Source: Xenia sp. Carnegie-2017 (Eukaryota > Cnidaria > Anthozoa > Malacalcyonacea > Xeniidae). From it: a stretch of 64,000 nt of DNA. Each line of letters opens with the position of its first letter. The stretch's first letter is position 1. The notes under the pieces were generated by a model that saw only the letters and a program-made list of their open reading frames with translations, had not been told where the DNA came from and ran no database searches. A program made the translations under genes and the position numbers. Shown piece after piece: positions 52,501 through 59,438 of this stretch. The stretch is taken from the NCBI RefSeq assembly GCF_021976095.1, contig NW_025813481.1, positions 1,635,001-1,699,000 of the forward strand, in the 5' to 3' direction.

Positions 52501-53549
52501 CGGTCTTGATCTCCCAGTCAAGGCTGCAACGTACTCAACAAGAGATGTCTTTCCACAACCAACATCACCGGATATCAATATTGGTTTTCCAGAGACAATG
52601 GCTATTGAGAGGGCTTCAATGTTCTTCAACATGGAGGAGACTGTAACAAGATCTTCTCCAGATGAAATGCTTTTAGAAATCTTCGGAACAAGCACATTGC
52701 CTGCCACGATGATGTAATCTTCACATAAATCATTTTCAAGAAACACGATTTCTCTTTCATCCAGATTTAGAGAGTCTGATGAACTGATAAACTTGTTCGT
52801 GTCTCTTTCCAATCTTTCTCGATCACTAATCAATGAAATTCCCGAATAATTTAGTTCATCATCATTACCAAACAATTGGATCAGTTCTTTGTTATTGCAA
52901 CCAAAGAGAATTGTCAGTGTCTTCATAAACATCTCTTTAAAATCATCAGTTAAAACATTCACCAGTTCACAAAAGTCTCCCCAATTCCATAATGTTCGAA
53001 AAGTTGAGGGAGAGAGTGAAAGAAATCGATATGCAGCTTCAACTACAACAGCGATTTCCGAATGTTCAATCACAATTTTCTTATAAAAGAAGGGACCATT
53101 CTTGCGAAAATATTTTAATACAAACGGCATTATGTATGGATATGTCTGCAACAAATGACTCAATGTCAGACTAAATCGTTGATGATTCAATATCTTCATA
53201 TCAATACAAGCTTCAATAAAACTCTGTGTTCTTTTCAGTATTTCCAAAAGGATTCCTCTAAACTGTCGAGCAATACACAAAGCCATACTGACATCAAGCA
53301 TTAAATGGGAGAGTTTGTCCAAAAGATTTTGCTTGTCTTCAAAGCATGGTGACTACAAATAGAGCATCAAAAGTGGTTATTGTGTTAGGTTAACTCAATA
53401 TTCATATTTTTGAGAACCTAAAAGCAAAATTTTCAAAGTCTATCACTGACCTTATTTACAAGAATTTCCTCAATATCCGAACCAACCAGACAAACTTCTT
53501 GCAGCCTTTTCAGTGAAAATTTGCAAACGATGCTGAATTTACCGTCCAT
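17952..53549 (-). CDS. MDN1: midasin, AAA+ ribosome-assembly ATPase (complete gene, 92 exons)
   Basis: Midasin (MDN1/Rea1) is a dynein-like AAA+ ATPase of the nucleolus and nucleoplasm. It uses ATP to pull assembly factors (Ytm1/WDR12, Rsa4/NLE1) off pre-60S ribosomes through its C-terminal MIDAS domain. I traced 92 coding exons from ATG 53,549 to TAA 17,952, about 16.0 kb of CDS and about 5,340 residues (human about 5,600, yeast about 4,900). Order: N-terminal domain, six AAA+ modules, a long linker, an Asp/Glu-rich region and a MIDAS-type VWA domain. All exon phases join cleanly except 15/16 and inside exon 40, where one base is missing or extra. Exon lists are in the module entries below. 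Introns carry minisatellites, Penelope tails and small inverted-repeat elements. The start has an in-frame methionine directly after a TTTCGTAG acceptor-like string, so a 5' non-coding exon may precede it. The 3' end lies next to satellite DNA. Confidence 0.97.
19718..23555 (-). CDS. MDN1: MDN1 exons 77-86: acidic Asp/Glu-rich region
   Basis: Exons: 23107-23555, 22406-22663, 22039-22120, 21638-21940, 21057-21178, 20935-20988, 20648-20863, 20418-20540, 20114-20326, 19718-19900. Exon 77 ends with TKGFCLPPDLDDGEGEGA and GEGEGMKDVSDQIENEEQ, close to human. The following exons are strongly acidic and keep family landmarks: EMSEDFDGE, LDEKLWADSD, EESELVAK, DMALPDDLQLDDL and VYDAATSEQ. The acidic tether lets the MIDAS domain reach its substrates and probably contacts basic ribosomal proteins. 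Exon sizes are small and phases all agree. Confidence 0.93.
23682..27478 (-). CDS. MDN1: MDN1 exons 64-76: linker, last part
   Basis: Exons: 27341-27478, 26906-27041, 26786-26838, 26541-26631, 26337-26457, 26159-26264, 25524-25639, 25128-25209, 24859-25041, 24576-24679, 24410-24496, 24206-24324, 23682-23801. Landmarks are KKRSLADLFKELKKIG joined to GLSYRKGINICQQN (exons 67-68), a motif well conserved in midasins, and YLERVSQIRNRIL (exon 76). The exon 67 acceptor is part of an 83-bp tandem duplication. Intron 69 contains an inverted pair of Penelope tails, and intron 70 is a 21-bp minisatellite. Confidence 0.9.
24055..24140 (+). other. tRNA-like sequence, possibly SINE-derived
   Basis: In an MDN1 intron, GGAGCTCAACATATAGACC followed by GGACTAGTATCC and GCGAGTTCAAATCTCG resembles a tRNA from the A box to the T arm, including the B-box core GTTCAAATC. 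The anticodon and acceptor stems do not pair well, so this is not a functional tRNA; a SINE head is the best guess. Confidence 0.3.
25235..25500. repeat. 21-bp minisatellite in MDN1 intron 70
   Basis: About 12 units of GACTACAAGTAATGATGAAGG with small variations. They fill nearly the whole intron between exons 70 and 71. Confidence 0.9.
25818..26098. mobile_element. inverted pair of Penelope tails in MDN1 intron 69
   Basis: A minus-strand copy at about 25,818-25,930 and a plus-strand copy at about 25,985-26,098 of the same Penelope 3' tail (GATCGTCCAGG ... GTCGAAACGTCAGTCAAC) face each other across about 55 bases. Confidence 0.85.
26570..26735. repeat. 83-bp tandem duplication over the MDN1 exon 67 acceptor
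   Basis: Two copies (about 26,570-26,652 and 26,653-26,735) of a segment holding the 3' splice site and about 60 bases of exon 67. The outer copy has an acceptor at 26,715, but its reading frame ends at the TAG that forms the inner acceptor. Confidence 0.9.
27565..28445. repeat. 41-bp minisatellite in MDN1 intron 63
   Basis: About 21 units of AAACATAACTATATTGCAAA plus GTTGCCAGACAACTTTCCACT. Sub-variants recur in blocks (for example units with AAATTGCCAGAGAACTT), which suggests multi-unit duplications. Confidence 0.95.
28571..33236 (-). CDS. MDN1: MDN1 exons 46-63: linker, middle part
   Basis: Exons: 33180-33236, 32900-33105, 32536-32819, 32260-32405, 31951-32157, 31627-31878, 31344-31430, 31140-31254, 30991-31057, 30337-30875, 30124-30221, 30003-30034, 29798-29930, 29621-29716, 29326-29420, 29013-29257, 28775-28884, 28571-28675. 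Conserved landmarks include VGLCWIQLGMLQ...DPVEE (exon 49), the KREEERRLEEVENESLYKFK helix (exon 55), KAKTPIEKELK (exon 62) and the near-universal DFIKIIKWKDINYWAMKE (exon 63). Exon 57 is only 32 bases. All phases fit. This region forms the shaft that swings the MIDAS domain onto the ring. Confidence 0.88.
28905..29011. repeat. 52-bp tandem duplication next to the MDN1 exon 61 donor
   Basis: Two identical copies of CTCCAGATGTCACCATATTC followed by AAAGCGACAAAACCCGTTAA, starting at the exon 61 splice donor. Confidence 0.9.
33485..33640 (+). mobile_element. Penelope-like 3' tail in MDN1 intron 45
   Basis: Plus-strand copy: GACTTTGAAGATGACTACCG, a GTCAGTCAACAACAACAAC run, and CTGGACGATCTACATTTAC, ending with CCCGGGTTCAAAGCATTTAC. 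Confidence 0.85.
33878..37960 (-). CDS. MDN1: MDN1 exons 36-45: linker, first part
   Basis: Exons: 37858-37960, 37651-37781, 36869-37244, 36347-36473, 35934-36241, 35355-35518, 35102-35249, 34709-34892, 34143-34392, 33878-34001. This is alpha-helical linker sequence downstream of the AAA+ ring; it is less conserved than the ring but follows the family layout. Exon 40 begins RVFLLWTLLWLEAK and ends LLDNSDVVFDDNFSYK, but its frame shifts by one base near 36,111 (between MHQYLFQ and HVETSPHVL). Intron 37 holds a small inverted-repeat element and intron 38 a Penelope tail. Confidence 0.88.
36612..36755 (-). mobile_element. Penelope-like 3' tail in MDN1 intron 38
   Basis: Minus-strand copy with TTTGAACCCGGGAGTATTG, GATCGTCCAGGTTAGTATAG and GACAACCTTAGCGGTAGTCA. 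Confidence 0.85.
37411..37541. mobile_element. small inverted-repeat element in MDN1 intron 37
   Basis: Termini TTGAAGCCAAATCTTAGACC (37,411) and the reverse complement at 37,508-37,541 (GGTGTAAGATTTGGCTTCAA) give arms of about 30 bases and a total of about 131 bases; MITE-like. Confidence 0.7.
38145..38308. repeat. ~82-bp tandem duplication over the MDN1 exon 35 donor
   Basis: Two copies (about 38,145-38,225 and 38,226-38,308) of a segment holding the end of exon 35 (CCTTCGAAG), its donor and intron sequence. The intronic copy keeps a GT donor (TTCGAAG then gtgtag). Confidence 0.9.
38292..39859 (-). CDS. MDN1: MDN1 exons 30-35: AAA6
   Basis: Exons: 39716-39859, 39390-39518, 39026-39320, 38684-38840, 38457-38573, 38292-38376. 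Walker A is GPKSSGKTALAKLASQL, then MAMNSSIDTTELLGGYEQ. The Walker B position reads WLLIDNVNFCSASVLDRLN: Asn replaces the catalytic Glu, as in human MDN1 (MDNVNF), so AAA6 probably binds but does not hydrolyse ATP. The module ends FTMDPKHGEISRAMRNRGVE. An ~82-bp tandem duplication covers the exon 35 donor. Confidence 0.95.
39930..42356 (-). CDS. MDN1: MDN1 exons 22-29: AAA5
   Basis: Exons: 42148-42356, 41808-41930, 41633-41695, 41415-41549, 40886-40993, 40699-40806, 40086-40166, 39930-40016. Walker A is GSPGVGKTSLVSAIAKVS, then RINLSEQT and DLFGADLPVEG. Walker B (WIVLDE, then LNLASQSVLEGLNACFDH) is split by an intron. Also present are KFFACQNPLNQGGGRKGLP and SFLNRFTR. Exon 27 encodes the WEFNLRDLFRWCDL motif. 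Intron 27 (40,167-40,698) consists almost wholly of a 50-bp minisatellite that runs up to the exon 28 acceptor. Confidence 0.95.
40168..40675. repeat. 50-bp minisatellite in MDN1 intron 27
   Basis: About ten near-identical units of AAGTGGAACAGAGCATTTCA, GATCTACACGTTCAAAAATG, AACAAAAGAA (some units 49 bases). The outermost unit touches the exon 28 acceptor and supplies its pyrimidine tract. Confidence 0.95.
42792..45607 (-). CDS. MDN1: MDN1 exons 16-21: AAA4
   Basis: Exons: 45323-45607, 44550-44691, 44119-44394, 43922-44048, 43748-43817, 42792-43132. Walker A GETGCGKTTICQIFAEING is split across exons 16 and 17. Next come NCHMHTETSDFLGGLRPAR, the Walker B-like MFLADEISLADDSVLERLN, and FELLATMNPGGDYGKKE, LSPALRNRFTEIWCP. 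The exon 15/16 junction is one base short of frame: the sequence at 45,590-45,607 reads GATATTTCTTTTGGCC, and one more T in the first T run would restore the expected Y-x-LLAGR reading. Exon 16 is otherwise fully conserved, so an assembly error is likely. Confidence 0.92.
43381..43660. repeat. ~35-bp repeat interrupted by a Penelope tail, MDN1 intron 20
   Basis: Four units of GAACCACTAGCCATT plus AATTGGCCAATCA occur at about 43,390, 43,433, 43,472 (partial) and 43,610. A minus-strand Penelope tail (about 43,490-43,600) lies between the third and the fourth. Confidence 0.8.
45955..48541 (-). CDS. MDN1: MDN1 exons 10-15: AAA3
   Basis: Exons: 48273-48541, 47554-47732, 47116-47207, 46430-46546, 46206-46352, 45955-46099. 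Walker A is GETSVGKTSLINWLAKASG, followed by RINNHEHTDIQEYMGCYTS. Walker B is GYWVILDELNLAPTDVLEA, then FMLFATQNPPGQYGGRK and LSRAFRNRFVELHF. This is the most conserved module of the gene. Intron 10 carries a Penelope tail about 15 bases from the exon 10 donor and one copy of a composite inverted-repeat element. Confidence 0.95.
46630..46810. repeat. degenerate GCATTTG-rich repeat, MDN1 intron 13
   Basis: In the intron between exons 12 and 13 the heptamer-like words GCATTTG, GTATTTGC and GAATTTG recur about every 10 bases; highly degenerate. Confidence 0.6.
47800..48120 (-). mobile_element. composite inverted-repeat element, copy 1 (MDN1 intron 10)
   Basis: Reverse-complement relative of 61,132-61,525. 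It shares AAAACGCGTGCGCTGATTGG, GAGCTCAACCAATCAAATCA, and the module CTTATGCAAACCTCGGAGAC / GAACTCTCGAGCATGTGCAA. Confidence 0.75.
48158..48257 (-). mobile_element. Penelope-like 3' tail in MDN1 intron 10
   Basis: Diverged tail: GTAGATCATCCAGGTAGGTG ... TAAACTGACGTTTCGACAAC. It ends about 15 bases from the exon 10 donor (exon ends at 48,273). Confidence 0.8.
48780..51228 (-). CDS. MDN1: MDN1 exons 5-9: AAA2
   Basis: Exons: 50385-51228, 49696-49951, 49265-49483, 49019-49078, 48780-48855. Walker A is GETGTGKTSAVQYLAAKC, followed by VNMSQQSDSTDLIGG. Walker B is WVLLDEVNLASPETLECL, and the sensor region is FRMFACMNPANDVGKKD with arginine-finger-like GIRNRFTEIFV. At exon 6 two acceptors are 11 bases apart; only the downstream one (exon start 49,951) avoids an in-frame stop. 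Exon 9 encodes LRTLCRAMKYASGNPHGNI, near-identical in pattern to human LRTLCRALRFAASNP. Confidence 0.95.
51432..51538. mobile_element. short inverted-repeat element with G-tract ends, MDN1 intron 4
   Basis: The termini ATTGAGGGGGGGGGCTAT and, in reverse complement, ATTTAGGGGGGGGGCTATA enclose about 70 bases. This looks like a very small MITE. Confidence 0.55.
51569..53549 (-). CDS. MDN1: MDN1 exons 1-4: N-terminal domain and AAA1
   Basis: Exons: 53451-53549, 52456-53352, 51777-52009, 51569-51671. The protein starts MDGKFSIVCKFSLKRLQEV. The N-terminal helical domain (LLEILKRTQ..., PYIMPFVLKYFRKNGP) matches the human layout. AAA1 carries Walker A GDVGCGKTS, the following LGDQTDSK, and Walker B WLLLEDINCAPMDVVSVL. 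The ATP-binding residues look intact, and sensor-like FQLFATQR follows in exon 3. Exon 2, at 897 bases, is the longest in the gene. Confidence 0.95.
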
Positions 53550-53882
53550 CTACGAAACAGACAATTTTGAAAGTGTTGAGAATTCCAAAATCCTTATAAG
53601 AAACACTTTGTCTAGATCTCTGACCTGTATACTATTTACCTAATGGTCTAAATGGTCTAGAGTCTAGATCTAGATACTCAGCAGCCGGAAATAAATTATT
53701 CAACTTCTACATATCTGGCAGTAAAAAATTGTACAAAAAATTTGACAAGATTGCTGTGAATCCCTGTGATGGTGTAGTGGAAAGTGTGACGAGTTACATA
53801 CACCAATGTGCGCGTAAAATCTTTTAAAAATCATCTAAATCTTTTGTGTTTTATAACTAAAGCAACAAAAAACAATCTATAA

Positions 53883-53927
53883 TTAGGGTTAAGGTTAGGG
53901 TTAGTGTTAGGGTTTGGGTCAGGCTTT
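53883..53927. repeat. interstitial telomere-like tract
   Basis: Imperfect TTAGGG units: TTAGGGTTAAGGTTAGGGTT, then AGTGTTAGGGTTTGGGTCAG. Confidence 0.7.
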
Positions 53928-55547
53928 AAAGTAAAAGTATTATACTGCTGGGTATTTAGTATTTTAAATTTCCTACCCGGCTGCCGGGCATCTATACACG
54001 GGGTATAAGAAAAGTTAAAAGTTAACGTTAATTGCTGTCGTTCTTACTTGAGTTTCGATGTTTCTTGACGTCTTGCAGTGTTAAAGCAATTTGATTACAA
54101 ATTTAAAGACATATTTTCATTTCTTCGAAACTTTTATCGTGAAATTTTTTTTAAAACAATTTAATTACAATTTTAAAGACAAATTTTTATTCCTACGAAA
54201 CTTTAATCTAGAAATTTTGTGTTTCATTTTTATTCGTCGATTCATGTGCCATGTGTAGTTTCGTTAACTTCTTCCCATCCATCAGAGGACGACATTAGAC
54301 AAATGATTGTTTTTCGAGAGTTTTTGTTGCTTAAAGTATTGTCTTTTAACTTTTAGTACAATCATATCAAGTTACATCCGGCGAAAACATCGATATAACT
54401 TGAAACGTGAAGAAGGGTACTTTGGGATTGGTCAGAATCGGAATGCACAATAGTATGAGGAGTGATTACCGCCATAATCATGTACATAAAAAAATTTCAT
54501 GAAAAAATTGGTAAAAAGCAGTGAAATTTTTCCTAAAAACCAGTGCAGAAATGCGAAACAACGGTGCAAAAAAGCGAAACACCAGTGCAGAAAAGCGAAA
54601 CACCAGTGCTTAAAAGCGAAAAATTTCTCTTCAAAACTGCTCCTGATTGGTTAGTCAAACAAAGAAGTAATATAAGAGCCAATCAAAATGAAACATTTCG
54701 AAGGCGGGAAAGTTACATTATTCTGAACCAGAGAACTCCATATATATACATATGTTATTTAAATATTGAGTTCACTGTTCTAAACAGAGCAATTACAATG
54801 ACTGGCGTAAGTTTTAAGTAGATTTTGTTTGGCAAACCGTTTTAAAGATGTTTCTGGATACAAACATGAACAATGTTAAAAGTAGATCAGACTTTGGAAG
54901 ATGTCCTGCTAAGGGGGAAATAACTAAAGAAGCATGAACGTTGTTGTTTATGAACCAAAGTACCATTTTACCTCTCAAAGCTTGATATTGAGCTAAAGCA
55001 TTTACACGCAGAATTTTCTCCCCTTGATTACATTTGTGACGTACGAAATAAACTTTGTGGGATGACGTCATTGAGTTCTATAGATGACGTTTCTGGTTCG
55101 TGGTTACGGTGGCCCATAAGTGTCACATTGTAAATATAATACAGAGAATTAAAATCATTTCGAAACCTGTTTTAAAATTAACAAAACATGTTTGCAATTA
55201 AAAACATCTCAATAATAAGAGGCAGAACACATTTCAAATTTGCACAACACATTTCGAAATTATAAGCGCAACACACTTCGAAATTTTAGCACAACACATT
55301 TGTTCCAGTCCTCTCGCTTAGAACTTTGTTTGTGTCAATATGGCGGCTGACCATTCTACTCATTCGTGTTAGTGATAGAATGTCAGTCGTGATTTAACAA
55401 CTTATTATTCATATATTTTTTTCAAGAATTCAGCGAAAACAAAAGATGGACAAAACATCATACAAAGCACTTTTGATATGGCATGTCCATTCAAGTGTTG
55501 ACGTGAAGCTTTCGACAAGGTTCAAGCATGATTTCTAGGGTTCTCTT

Positions 55548-55710
55548 GTCAAAGTGAAGATGACTCTGAAGATGACTACCGCTAAGGTTGTCGAAATGTC
55601 AGTTAACAACGACAAAAACAGTCCTTCTCAGGACTATACCAACCTGGACGATGTACATTTACAAACACGTAACGATACCCCCCGGGTTCAAACCATTTAC
55701 TTTATACCCA
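55548..55710 (+). mobile_element. Penelope-like 3' tail upstream of MDN1
   Basis: Plus-strand copy, well preserved: CTCTGAAGATGACTACCGCT, a CAGTTAACAACGACAAAAAC run, and CAACCTGGACGATGTACATT followed by CCCCGGGTTCAAACCATTTA. Confidence 0.85.
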
Positions 55711-56459
55711 AGATGTCCATTGTCCACGCCATACGCAAACGATTGCTTCGCTCTTCTATAATCAAACGATCAAAAGAGAAGCGGAAGCTGGAGAATGATC
55801 TAATGTAAATATAACTGCAAATAGACAGCATAGTCATTCCTTGTACTGAAGATGGCATAAGCATGCCGAAACATGTTTACTTTAAAAAAACTTGACGTTC
55901 ACTTGAAATGCTTTATATATATAGAAAGCTATTAAGAAATTATGGAAATATCAGAATTGAGGATCAACTCAAATTTTGTTGTGTCGTTTTAAAATATATA
56001 GTACTTTGTTAAACCTTGTCGTGTCGCACTAAATTCTGTTTTGTCTTTGTAAATTCTGTTTCGCATTAAATTTTGTTCGGTTGACGAAAATTTATTGCAC
56101 TCGTTGAAATTCCGTTGCGATAGAATATTAATTTGGAACACAAGAATTGAGGTCGCTGTTACAGAATTTCAAGCAGGCTTTCTGCGGGAATCACCTCTCA
56201 TAGGGATGTAGCCTAGATTATTGACTCTCTTGCTTCCAGTTTTCTCGCATTTTGTTAAAGTTTTTCTTATGTTTTTCTCATTACATACCGATTGACCTTT
56301 ACGACGAAGTTCATGCTGAAAAGTTGCTCCAAGCAACTTTGACGACCACATACAAGTGATGCAACATTCAACTTGTGCCATCAAAGATTATGAATTTATG
56401 TCATATTATAATGAGGACATTCGTTGTGGAGAAGATACGGTGATGTTCGCTAAAAACTT

Positions 56460-59011
56460 CTAAAAATTCCCCAAGATAAACTCTCTCATCACTTGTGGTG
56501 CAGTAGAGTCAAAGCCAACTATATCAAGCATCCCAGAATCATCTGGGTCAGCAATAGTGAAACCATTTGATGTCATGGCAACCACAATGAGTTTAGCATC
56601 ATCTATCCCTGATTGATGACGATATTGTTTGAGAGCCTCCCTTGGATGAACTTTGCCATGACATGGTTCAGAGTCTGTGTAAACAATAAATACATCAATC
56701 TTCAAATTTTTGTCAATGGCATAAAGCATGGGCTGAGCACAGTCTCTACCACCCTTTGGAATCTGAAAAATACAAAATATATATTTATGCTACATACTTC
56801 AATTCTTTCAAAAGGTTAACAGACATATATTTGAGGGTGTTGCATTTGTACACCATTACTATAAACTAACCCATTGTTTCTTTTAAATAATTAAGCACTT
56901 CTTACAAAAACATTGCATTTCAAAATGCTTTCCCAAAACAGTTTTTAAAACTAAAAACAAGTCCCACAAAGCCAATAATAGCAAAGGAGGTGTACCTATG
57001 CACAAATAAAACTTAAAGAAGTGAAGGGTTTTGAACTTTGAAAAACTTACTTCATTAATAACATTTAAAATTTCATTCAATTTCATGCTACTGGAGATCC
57101 CTATCAGAACTATTTCATGACTAAATGCAACAACTTTGCAATGTTGTTCTGTTCGTGCTGTCATCATAGCCATTGCAGCAGAAGCCATGTGAGATCTAAC
57201 TGGACTTGAACCAACACATCTACTGGATTGCATTGAGCCACTTACATCCATGGCTAGCATGTACCTTTTACCTGTTGGTTCAACAGTCTAAAATAGAACA
57301 AAATGTTGAAAATACAAAACAAAACAAAAAACACAATGCTACTTAACTGCTTCTTGTGTTAAAAAATTGATTGTGTGTTCTGTCTACCTTAAATGATAAA
57401 TAAAATGCTTCCTCCAATACTTTGATGATTTCTTCATTGGCTTTCAATTCTAGAGAAACATTCTCACTTTCTCCTGATTGGTAAGTTGCCAAAGCTAATA
57501 ACATGTTAAATGGATGGATACGTGCATTCATTAGCAGATCTTCATCACGCAGTTTATCACAAACTTCTTTAACCCGAGGTGATCCTTCAGCAAGCAAGCC
57601 AATGGAAGTCATTTTGTTTAAGTTACGTATCATTGCAGTCATTGGCATTTTCTTTAACAGAGCATCCCACACCTAAAAACAGGTGTTCAGCTTGCAATTA
57701 ATATCCAGTATTAGGACAAATAAATCATAACTTGTTATTCATTGATTCATGACCTTCGTTACATTGATAGAATAATGCATTTTCATCATATGCATGCGGC
57801 CCACAATTGCAGATTTATTTTGCTCGATCTCTATCAATCTCGGACGACAATCTCGCGCGACGTTCCTGTGACGTGCGTCTTATCGACTGAATAATTACTT
57901 AAGACTATACACGTTATACGAACGTCGCGCGAGATTGTCGTACGAGATTGATTGATAAAAATAAATCCGTAGTTGTGAGCCGCCTATGGTTTCAAATGAT
58001 AAAGTCCATTTAAGTAAACTGATGGAACACTTAAGTGGCAAAATTATGACTATCATTAACATAAGCAGTAACACTTTAAAATACCATAGAACAGAAGCAA
58101 TATAATGATGTATTTTATATAAACAAGTCACAGCCATATTTTATAAATTATTCCAGTTAGTAAACACTGCAATGATTGCAAGTTGAGAAATGTAAAAGAC
58201 AAAAAACATGAAATCTTTTTACCTCTTTGGAATTAAGGAAATGTGTCGGAATATGTTCTCTAACAAGATTATGTTCATTTATCAGCTCAACCACTCTTGT
58301 CTCCTCTTGCAATGTTTTTACTTCTTCAACTGCCCTAAGAAATACCAACATCTTGCTGCCATTCTCTCCAATTGGACGACTTGGAGTTGTCTTATCTTCA
58401 GGAAAGAAATATTTAAAAAGCTTCTGCCAACCACAAACAACATATTTCATTATCACAAATAATTCATCAGAAACATCAATTCCTTCTGGCTTGAGATGCA
58501 TTAACCTTACAACATCCCTATGTGACCATCCTTCACGTTTTTGATATTTGGTGATATCCATCGCCAGTTTCCATGGATCTTTTTCTTTGTACCATCGTTT
58601 TATGGCATTCTTATGGGCACGACTCCAACCACAGCCAGACTGACTTAAGTATTTGCAGAACTTAATAAACATAAACAAATGAGTCGGAATTTGACAGATC
58701 TTGGGTAAAGCATTGTATGCTTGTCTTTTCGTGGCTAAATCTCCTTTCCGGGCACAAACAGCGAGAGAAAACACAATGGCCTGCTGCCTTGGTGTTCGTC
58801 CTTCAATGCTATACTTCTCTATTTCATTGACAACTTCAACTCCCCTTCCTGCTTCCATAAGATTCGAAAGGACTTGCTCATGTTCTAAGCCTAACGATTT
58901 TTCGTTAACATAGAAGGTAGATGTGCAATTTCCCAACACCAAAAAGCGACGAAACCTATTCATATCTTTGACCTGCCACACTTGACTTTTGGTAACAGCT
59001 TCGTCCACGAT
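56460..59011 (-). CDS. RO60: 60-kDa Ro ribonucleoprotein (TROVE domain)
   Basis: RO60 (TROVE2) is a ring-shaped protein that binds Y RNAs and the 3' ends of misfolded small RNAs, for RNA quality control. Visible exons: 58223 to ~59011, 57388-57672, 57051-57287, 56460-56762 (with stop); all join in phase and give about 536 residues (human 538). The HEAT-repeat TROVE part shows WQVKDMNRFRRFLVLG, EGRTPRQQAIVFSLAVCARK, IPTHLFMFI, REGWSHRDVVRLMHLKP and KARIHPF-like NARIHPFNMLLAL. The VWA part has the metal site DVSGSM, then FIVYTDSEP and AMTSNGFTIADPDDSGMLD. The start is unclear: no ATG lies between an upstream stop and the conserved region, so a short 5' exon probably supplies the N-terminus; otherwise translation would begin at the internal Met near 58,963. 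Confidence 0.95.
57796..57984. mobile_element. inverted-repeat element (MITE-like) in RO60 intron
   Basis: Arms of about 66 bases at 57,796-57,865 and 57,920-57,984 are reverse complements (GACAATCTCGCGCGACGTTC and GAACGTCGCGCGAGATTGTC), about 55 bases apart; outer ends are GCGGC and GCCGC. Confidence 0.8.
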
Positions 59012-59438
59012 GTATATTTAAAGAAAAAAAATTAATATCAGTGAAACTTTCGTTAAAATATCAATGAAACACACACATTACAGAGTTAAGGGATTGTATC
59101 GTCTACGTAACGGAACCAAAAATGTAGTGCATGACTACTGTACAGAGAGTGGGTAATGAACGCCTGTTACTCTATAAGTTGTAAGAAAATTTCAACCAAC
59201 AACAAAAGAGAACAGTTACCCCATTGCTGTTCCTTGTACTTGTTTGTAGTGTTAGGTATTAACCGTAACCCGTTGTACTGGAAGTAACGGTAAATGCTAG
59301 TATAAATCTAGAAACCATTATGGAATTGCTCTCAAATGAGAAAATACAAATAGAATAGTCAACTTCCCAACATTTAAACCTAAAACACATCTTATAGTCA
59401 TGGAAACATGATTTAGCTCTATCGTTGGAAATCGAAAG
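59012..59438. other. short intergenic region between RO60 and the kinase gene
   Basis: About 430 bases separate the visible 5' end of RO60 from the stop of the upstream kinase gene. It should contain the RO60 5' exon and promoter; neither can be placed. Confidence 0.35.

Larger units (their letters stand above)
53550..56459. other. intergenic region between MDN1 and RO60
   Basis: It should hold the MDN1 promoter (minus strand); I see no decisive promoter motif. It contains an interstitial telomere-like tract, a four-unit 24-bp repeat at about 54,535-54,625 (CCAGTGCAGAAAAGCGAAAC) and a Penelope tail at 55,548-55,710. No gene is supported. Confidence 0.5.

Noticed and set aside
54543-54821. 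Plus-strand frame with KSETPVQKSETPV repeats
   Set aside because: Produced by a 24-bp tandem repeat; no homology or splice context.
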